NCBI RefSeq assembly: GCF_000732625.1
Contig: NZ_JPJI01000004.1
Location: 1-64,000 of the forward strand
From: Nonlabens ulvanivorans
GTDB taxonomy: Bacteria; Bacteroidota; Bacteroidia; Flavobacteriales; Flavobacteriaceae
DNA: 64,000 bases
Direction of reading: 5' to 3'
The first letter of the stretch is position 1. Each line of letters opens with the position of its first letter. The translations under genes were made by a program, and so were the position numbers. Shown in pieces: positions 60,796 through 64,000 of the stretch. The notes under the pieces are model-generated. The model was given only the letters and a program-made list of their open reading frames with translations. It did no database searches and had not been told where the DNA came from.

Positions 60796-60832
60796 AAGCC
60801 ACTGTCTTTTAATAAGATAGTGGCTTTTTTTT
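60796..60832 (+). terminator. Terminator of the cysteine-synthase-like gene
   Basis: AAGCCACTGTCT pairs with AGATAGTGGCTT (one G-T), followed by eight T. Confidence 0.88.
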
Positions 60833-60834
60833 AT

Positions 60835-60848
60835 GCTTCGCGAAAGCG
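60835..60848. repeat. Dispersed palindrome copy, shortened
   Basis: GCTTCGCGAAAGCG, with one T missing from the left arm, directly after the terminator T tract. Confidence 0.7.
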
Positions 60849-60949
60849 TAAAAACTAACACATGTTAACTATCTATTTATCAACAGTTTATTGTTATAAA
60901 CTTATTTCCTATGCATGCATAATGAATGGTCAATTTGCGTTTAGAATTG

Positions 60950-60957
60950 TATCTTTG
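60950..60957 (+). promoter_or_regulatory. -7 element of the oxoamine synthase gene
   Basis: TATCTTTG, 18 bp upstream of the ATG at 60976. Confidence 0.6.
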
Positions 60958-60975
60958 CATGTTTAAAATATTCTT

Positions 60976-62232
60976 ATGAAGGATTTATTTGATAAAATAT
61001 ACAAGGATAAAGGACCATTGGGTAAATGGGCTTCTGTGGCCGAAGGTTATTTTGTGTTTCCAAAGCTAGAAGGTCCGATTGCAAATCGTATGCAGTTTAA
61101 AGGTAGAGAAGTAATTACCTGGAGTGTGAACGATTACCTAGGGTTAGCAAATCATCCTGAAGTACGTAAAGTAGATGCAGAGGCTGGTGCTCAATTTGGT
61201 AGTGCTTATCCTATGGGTGCTCGTATGATGAGTGGTCATACAGATTTACATGAACAATTACAAAATGAGCTAGCTGCATTTGTACAAAAAGAAGCAGCTT
61301 ATTTATTGAACTTTGGTTACCAAGGTATGGTGTCTACGGTAGATGCATTAGTGTCTAAAGATGATGTTATTGTATATGATGTGGATGCACATGCTTGTAT
61401 CATAGATGGTGTTAGATTACACCATGGTAAGCGTTTTACCTATAAGCACAATGATATTGAAAGTATAGAAAAGAATTTACAACGTGCTACTAAAATTGCA
61501 GAACAAACTGGTGGTGGAATTCTTGTGATTTCTGAAGGTGTATTCGGTATGCGAGGTGAGCAAGGTCGCTTAAAAGAAATTGTTGCCCTTAAGAAAAAGT
61601 ATAATTTCCGTTTATTTGTTGACGATGCACATGGTTTTGGTACCTTAGGTAAAACTGGTGCTGGAGCAGGAGAAGAGCAAGGAGTACAAGATGAAATTGA
61701 TGTTTATTTTGCAACTTTTGCAAAGTCTCTAGCGAGTACAGGTGCTTTTATAGCAGCAGATAAAGAGATTATTGATTACTTAAAGTATAATTTAAGATCT
61801 CAGATGTTTGCAAAATCATTACAATCACAATTGGTTGTAGGTGCTTTAAAGCGTTTAGATATGTTACGTACCATGCCAGAACTTAAAGAAAAGTTATGGG
61901 TAAATGTTAACGCACTACAAAACGGATTAAAAGAAAGAGGTTTTGACATAGGGACAACACAATCTTGTGTGACTCCAGTTTATCTTAAAGGTAGTATTCC
62001 AGAGGCTATGGCACTGGTTAAGGATTTAAGGGAAAACTTTGGTGTTTTCTGTTCCATAGTGGTGTATCCTGTAATACCTAAAGGATTGATCTTATTAAGA
62101 CTGATACCTACGGCATCGCATACGTTAGAAGATGTTAATGAAACACTAGATGCATTCTCTGCTATACGTGATCGATTAGAAGGTGGTATTTATAAAAGGT
62201 TAAGTGCTTCAGTAGCTGCTGCATTTGAATAA
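60976..62232 (+). CDS. Alpha-oxoamine synthase (serine palmitoyltransferase-like; possible cysteate acyltransferase)
   Basis: 418 residues. PLP-dependent decarboxylating condensation of an amino acid with an acyl thioester. VNDYLGLANHPEV is the N-terminal family motif, YPMGARMMSGHTDLHEQLQNELAAF the substrate region, VDDAHGFGTLGKTGAG at 215-230 holds the PLP-binding Asp and His, and K250 in TFAKSLASTG is the PLP lysine. Similar enzymes make 3-ketosphinganine or, in sulfonolipid producers, 3-ketocapnine. The neighbouring cysteine-synthase-like gene supports the latter. It has its own promoter and terminator. Confidence 0.88.
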   Translation: MKDLFDKIYKDKGPLGKWASVAEGYFVFPKLEGPIANRMQFKGREVITWSVNDYLGLANHPEVRKVDAEAGAQFGSAYPMGARMMSGHTDLHEQLQNELAAFVQKEAAYLLNFGYQGMVSTVDALVSKDDVIVYDVDAHACIIDGVRLHHGKRFTYKHNDIESIEKNLQRATKIAEQTGGGILVISEGVFGMRGEQGRLKEIVALKKKYNFRLFVDDAHGFGTLGKTGAGAGEEQGVQDEIDVYFATFAKSLASTGAFIAADKEIIDYLKYNLRSQMFAKSLQSQLVVGALKRLDMLRTMPELKEKLWVNVNALQNGLKERGFDIGTTQSCVTPVYLKGSIPEAMALVKDLRENFGVFCSIVVYPVIPKGLILLRLIPTASHTLEDVNETLDAFSAIRDRLEGGIYKRLSASVAAAFE

Positions 62233-62245
62233 ATAGATAATTTTA

Positions 62246-62258
62246 CGCTTGTGCGAAA
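62246..62258. repeat. Dispersed palindrome, degenerate copy
   Basis: CGCTTGTGCGAAA, a decayed copy 13 bp after the oxoamine synthase stop codon. Confidence 0.4.
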
Positions 62259-62265
62259 AAATATT

Positions 62266-62300
62266 ATAAAAAAAGCTCTAGGAAACTAGAGCTTTTTTTG
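62266..62300. terminator. Terminator of the oxoamine synthase gene
   Basis: AAAAGCTCTAG-gaaa-CTAGAGCTTTT with long A and T tracts on both sides, between convergent genes. Confidence 0.93.
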
Positions 62301-62406
62301 TTGTTTAAAATGACATTACTTTGATATACATTTTTAATTCATGAATATCAGAAAGGTTAATAAATAATCTTAAACTGCAAAAATTTTTAAGATGTGATTC
62401 AACTTA

Positions 62407-62985
62407 CTACTCTTTAAACAATACAGCCTTTTGCATTACAGAAAGAGGATAGTTTTTTACAATGGCACTTTCTTCATTACCTGTCATAGACGTATCTTGA
62501 ACACGAGCCATGGTAATCATAAATTCCATATAATCATCGTGAAATACTTCTGTACAGTTTAATAGGTTGCCCATTACCTCATAGGTGCTGAACAAAGTTT
62601 GATCTGCATATGCCGTTTCTAATACAATTCCATTATTCTCATCAACTAGGTATAGATTAGGATTATGTGTCTTTTTTAAATTATAAGCTCTTTCAGATCG
62701 CTCTTCACCATAGAAGATTTTATATTGATAGTTCAAACTGTCAGTCGTTTCTAATAAGTGAAACTCCATAGGTATGGATTCCTTACCTCTACTAGTGGTA
62801 ATGTTGAGTTTACCTTTATAAGCACCTAGAAAATCTTGCGGAAATATTTTGTCGGTAGATAGTATGTTCTTATTGGCGGTTAATTGCGATTCTACATTAT
62901 CGTTATAGACAGTGGTGCTAGTCTCTTGCGCTTCTTTACAGCCAACGCTAGAAATTAAAAGTAGTAAAAGGAGTAGTTGTTTCAT
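62407..62985 (-). CDS. Lipoprotein of unknown function
   Basis: 192 residues. Signal sequence and lipobox MKQLLLLLLLISSVGC (Cys16) followed by KEAQET. The mature part (FPQDFLGAYKGKLNITTSRGKESIPMEFHLLETTDSLNYQYKIFYGEERSERAYNLKK) looks like a lipocalin-type or similar beta-barrel fold. Not recognised as a named family. Probably outer-membrane attached. Confidence 0.75.
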   Translation of the reverse strand: MKQLLLLLLLISSVGCKEAQETSTTVYNDNVESQLTANKNILSTDKIFPQDFLGAYKGKLNITTSRGKESIPMEFHLLETTDSLNYQYKIFYGEERSERAYNLKKTHNPNLYLVDENNGIVLETAYADQTLFSTYEVMGNLLNCTEVFHDDYMEFMITMARVQDTSMTGNEESAIVKNYPLSVMQKAVLFKE

Positions 62986-63007
62986 GCCATAAAAATAGGT
63001 ATAAATG

Positions 63008-63300
63008 AGGAAATCCCGAGTTGTCGCAATGACTTCTCAGGATTTCCTACTAACCAACCAAAAAACTTTATGAATGTAAATTACTCTAATAATTACCTTC
63101 ATCTATTATATGACAAATTGCGTGCCAAACTATTATGCATGCATAGTTAATTTATAAACTGACAAGTCTATAAAAGAAGAATTCTCAAGAGCATAATGCA
63201 CCTTGAGAATTCTCACTAACCAACCAAAAACTTTATGAAAGAAACTACTCTTACATTTTCTCTTTCAATTATAACAATTCAATTTGTGTGCCATAAATGG
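63008..63300 (+). repeat. Two tandem hairpin-leader units
   Basis: Unit A (63008-63135): hairpin AGGAAATCC/GGATTTCCT (63008-63016, 63040-63048), then ACTAACCAACC, an A run and CTTTATGAA. Unit B (63178-63300): perfect 12-bp hairpin AGAATTCTCAAG/CTTGAGAATTCT (63178-63189, 63202-63213), then the same block. The hairpin arms differ in sequence between units but both fold. The units share a 3' block ending near GTGCCA. Each has a short frame (26 codons at 63070-63150, 22 codons at 63235-63303) that does not look protein-conserved, so regulatory RNA or relic leader DNA is more likely. No T tract follows the hairpins. No other gene is seen in 62986-63475. Confidence 0.6.
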
Positions 63301-63475
63301 TAAAACTGAATTTACATTTTATAATATGTTAGTCTATGACGAGAGCGGTACCTTACAGTATATATAAGAATTTGAGTAGGTGAGATAAATTACATAATAA
63401 ACTATTATCCATTACATCATCTTGCTAAAACTTGATATTAGATGTTGGATATCTGATAATGTATAATAATAAAAA

Positions 63476-64000
63476 TTACAGCCATTTTTTCCATTTAAAG
63501 AAAGTAAGAAGCACTATAAAGATACCACCGCTCATAATCCAGAAATACTGATAACCGTCTTCCCAACTTAATTCTGGTATATGTTCAAAATTCATCCCAT
63601 AAATACCAGCTAGAAATGTCAGAGGTATAAAAATAGAAGACATGATGGTTAACACCTGCATGATTTGGTTCATCTTATGGCTTACACTAGATAAATACAT
63701 GTCTTTAAGTCCAGTATTGATTTCTCTATAGGATTCTATTGTCTCTGTGATTTGTATACAATGATCATAAGCATCATGAAAATAAGTCACAATTTTAGGG
63801 TCTATTAAATGACTTTGTTCTTTTAGCAATTTACTAATCGATTCTCTTAAAGGATATATAGCACGTCTTAAGGCTAGTAACAATCGTTTATTGCGTTGTA
63901 CCTTATTAAGAGACTCTTTATCAGGTTCTTCAAAAATTTCGTCTTCTAGGTCATTTAAATATTCACCTATTTGTTCTACAGCAATAAAATAGTGGTCAAT
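63476..64000 (-). CDS. corA: CorA-family magnesium transporter, C-terminal part
   Basis: Partial: about 174 C-terminal residues, the 5' end lies beyond position 64000 and the frame is open to the window edge. DHYFIAVEQIGEYLNDLEDEIFEEPDKES begins the visible part, a long stalk helix follows, and the C-terminus has two membrane helices with the YGMNF signature (AGIYGMNFEHIPEL) between them and a Lys-rich end (FFKWKKWL). Pentameric Mg2+ channel of the inner membrane. The stop codon is at 63476. Confidence 0.93.
   Translation of the reverse strand: MDHYFIAVEQIGEYLNDLEDEIFEEPDKESLNKVQRNKRLLLALRRAIYPLRESISKLLKEQSHLIDPKIVTYFHDAYDHCIQITETIESYREINTGLKDMYLSSVSHKMNQIMQVLTIMSSIFIPLTFLAGIYGMNFEHIPELSWEDGYQYFWIMSGGIFIVLLTFFKWKKWL

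Noticed and set aside
63008-63300. Possible CRISPR-like repeat array at the tandem hairpin units
   Set aside because: Only two units, about 120-130 bp each, with differing stems and no regular short spacers; no cas genes in the window.

Overview
The window looks like a stretch of chromosome from a marine member of the Flavobacteriaceae (Bacteroidota), possibly close to Nonlabens or Dokdonia; the genus is a guess. The evidence is a TAnnTTTG -7 promoter element in front of many genes, a PorX regulator and a type IX secretion (T9SS) C-terminal sorting domain, an LpxC-FabZ fusion, a MutS2 without an Smr domain, sucC and sucD at separate loci, and many Bacteroidota-type outer-membrane proteins. 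No rRNA, tRNA, insertion sequence, prophage or CRISPR array was seen.

Positions 1-4500 are an accessory segment. Three leftward genes all carry nuclease or SIR2 domains of the kinds found in anti-phage defence: PD-(D/E)XK+SIR2, membrane-anchored PD-(D/E)XK, and Shedu-like DUF4263. Each gene is bounded by its own 9-10 bp inverted repeat ending in GTT/AAC. The genes are separated by 124-190 bp sites whose 16-17 bp arms stay complementary while their sequence changes, with a constant 6-nt and 3-nt spacer next to the AAC and GTT cores. This is the architecture of integron gene cassettes with attC sites. No integrase lies in the window and the array runs off the left edge. This is the most interesting system here.

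Positions 4500-13500 hold core metabolism: lysA, sucC, a T9SS cargo protein, aroB, proline dehydrogenase and alanine dehydrogenase, with small conserved hypotheticals. Positions 13574-16786 hold tsaE and porX, divergent from an HD-domain hydrolase. Positions 16810-22795 are a dense rightward cluster for lipid A (lpxD, lpxC/fabZ, lpxA, a second lpxD-like gene) with efp, an NTF2-like gene and sucD, closed by a strong terminator. fabG, a von Willebrand/BatA-like membrane protein and an SPFH protein follow.

Positions 26663-39402 are mostly leftward: an HhH protein, a double-OmpA protein, a DCC thiol protein coupled to mutS2, ppk1, a nucleoside phosphorylase, ridA and lptD; ung and a small lipoprotein point right. 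Positions 39534-50301 run right: amidase, MCE/MlaD protein, split iron-sulfur reductase, small proteins, a GH3-serine hydrolase fusion and bshA overlapping a lipoprotein gene. Positions 50337-54618 run left: a small beta-barrel, a TonB-receptor-like barrel and prfB. The right end has a threonine aldolase, a highly expressed-looking OmpA protein, ybaB, an oligopeptidase, a cysteine-synthase-like enzyme next to an alpha-oxoamine synthase (a plausible sulfonolipid pair), a lipoprotein, a tandem hairpin repeat and the C-terminal part of a CorA transporter.

A palindrome with core CGCTTTCGCGAAAGCG recurs about every 4-5 kb across the core part (13 good and 2 degenerate copies) and is absent from the three cassette genes. 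It lies both between genes and inside genes, where it nearly always reads Ala-Phe-Ala-Lys-Ala. It resembles a highly iterated palindrome such as cyanobacterial HIP1.
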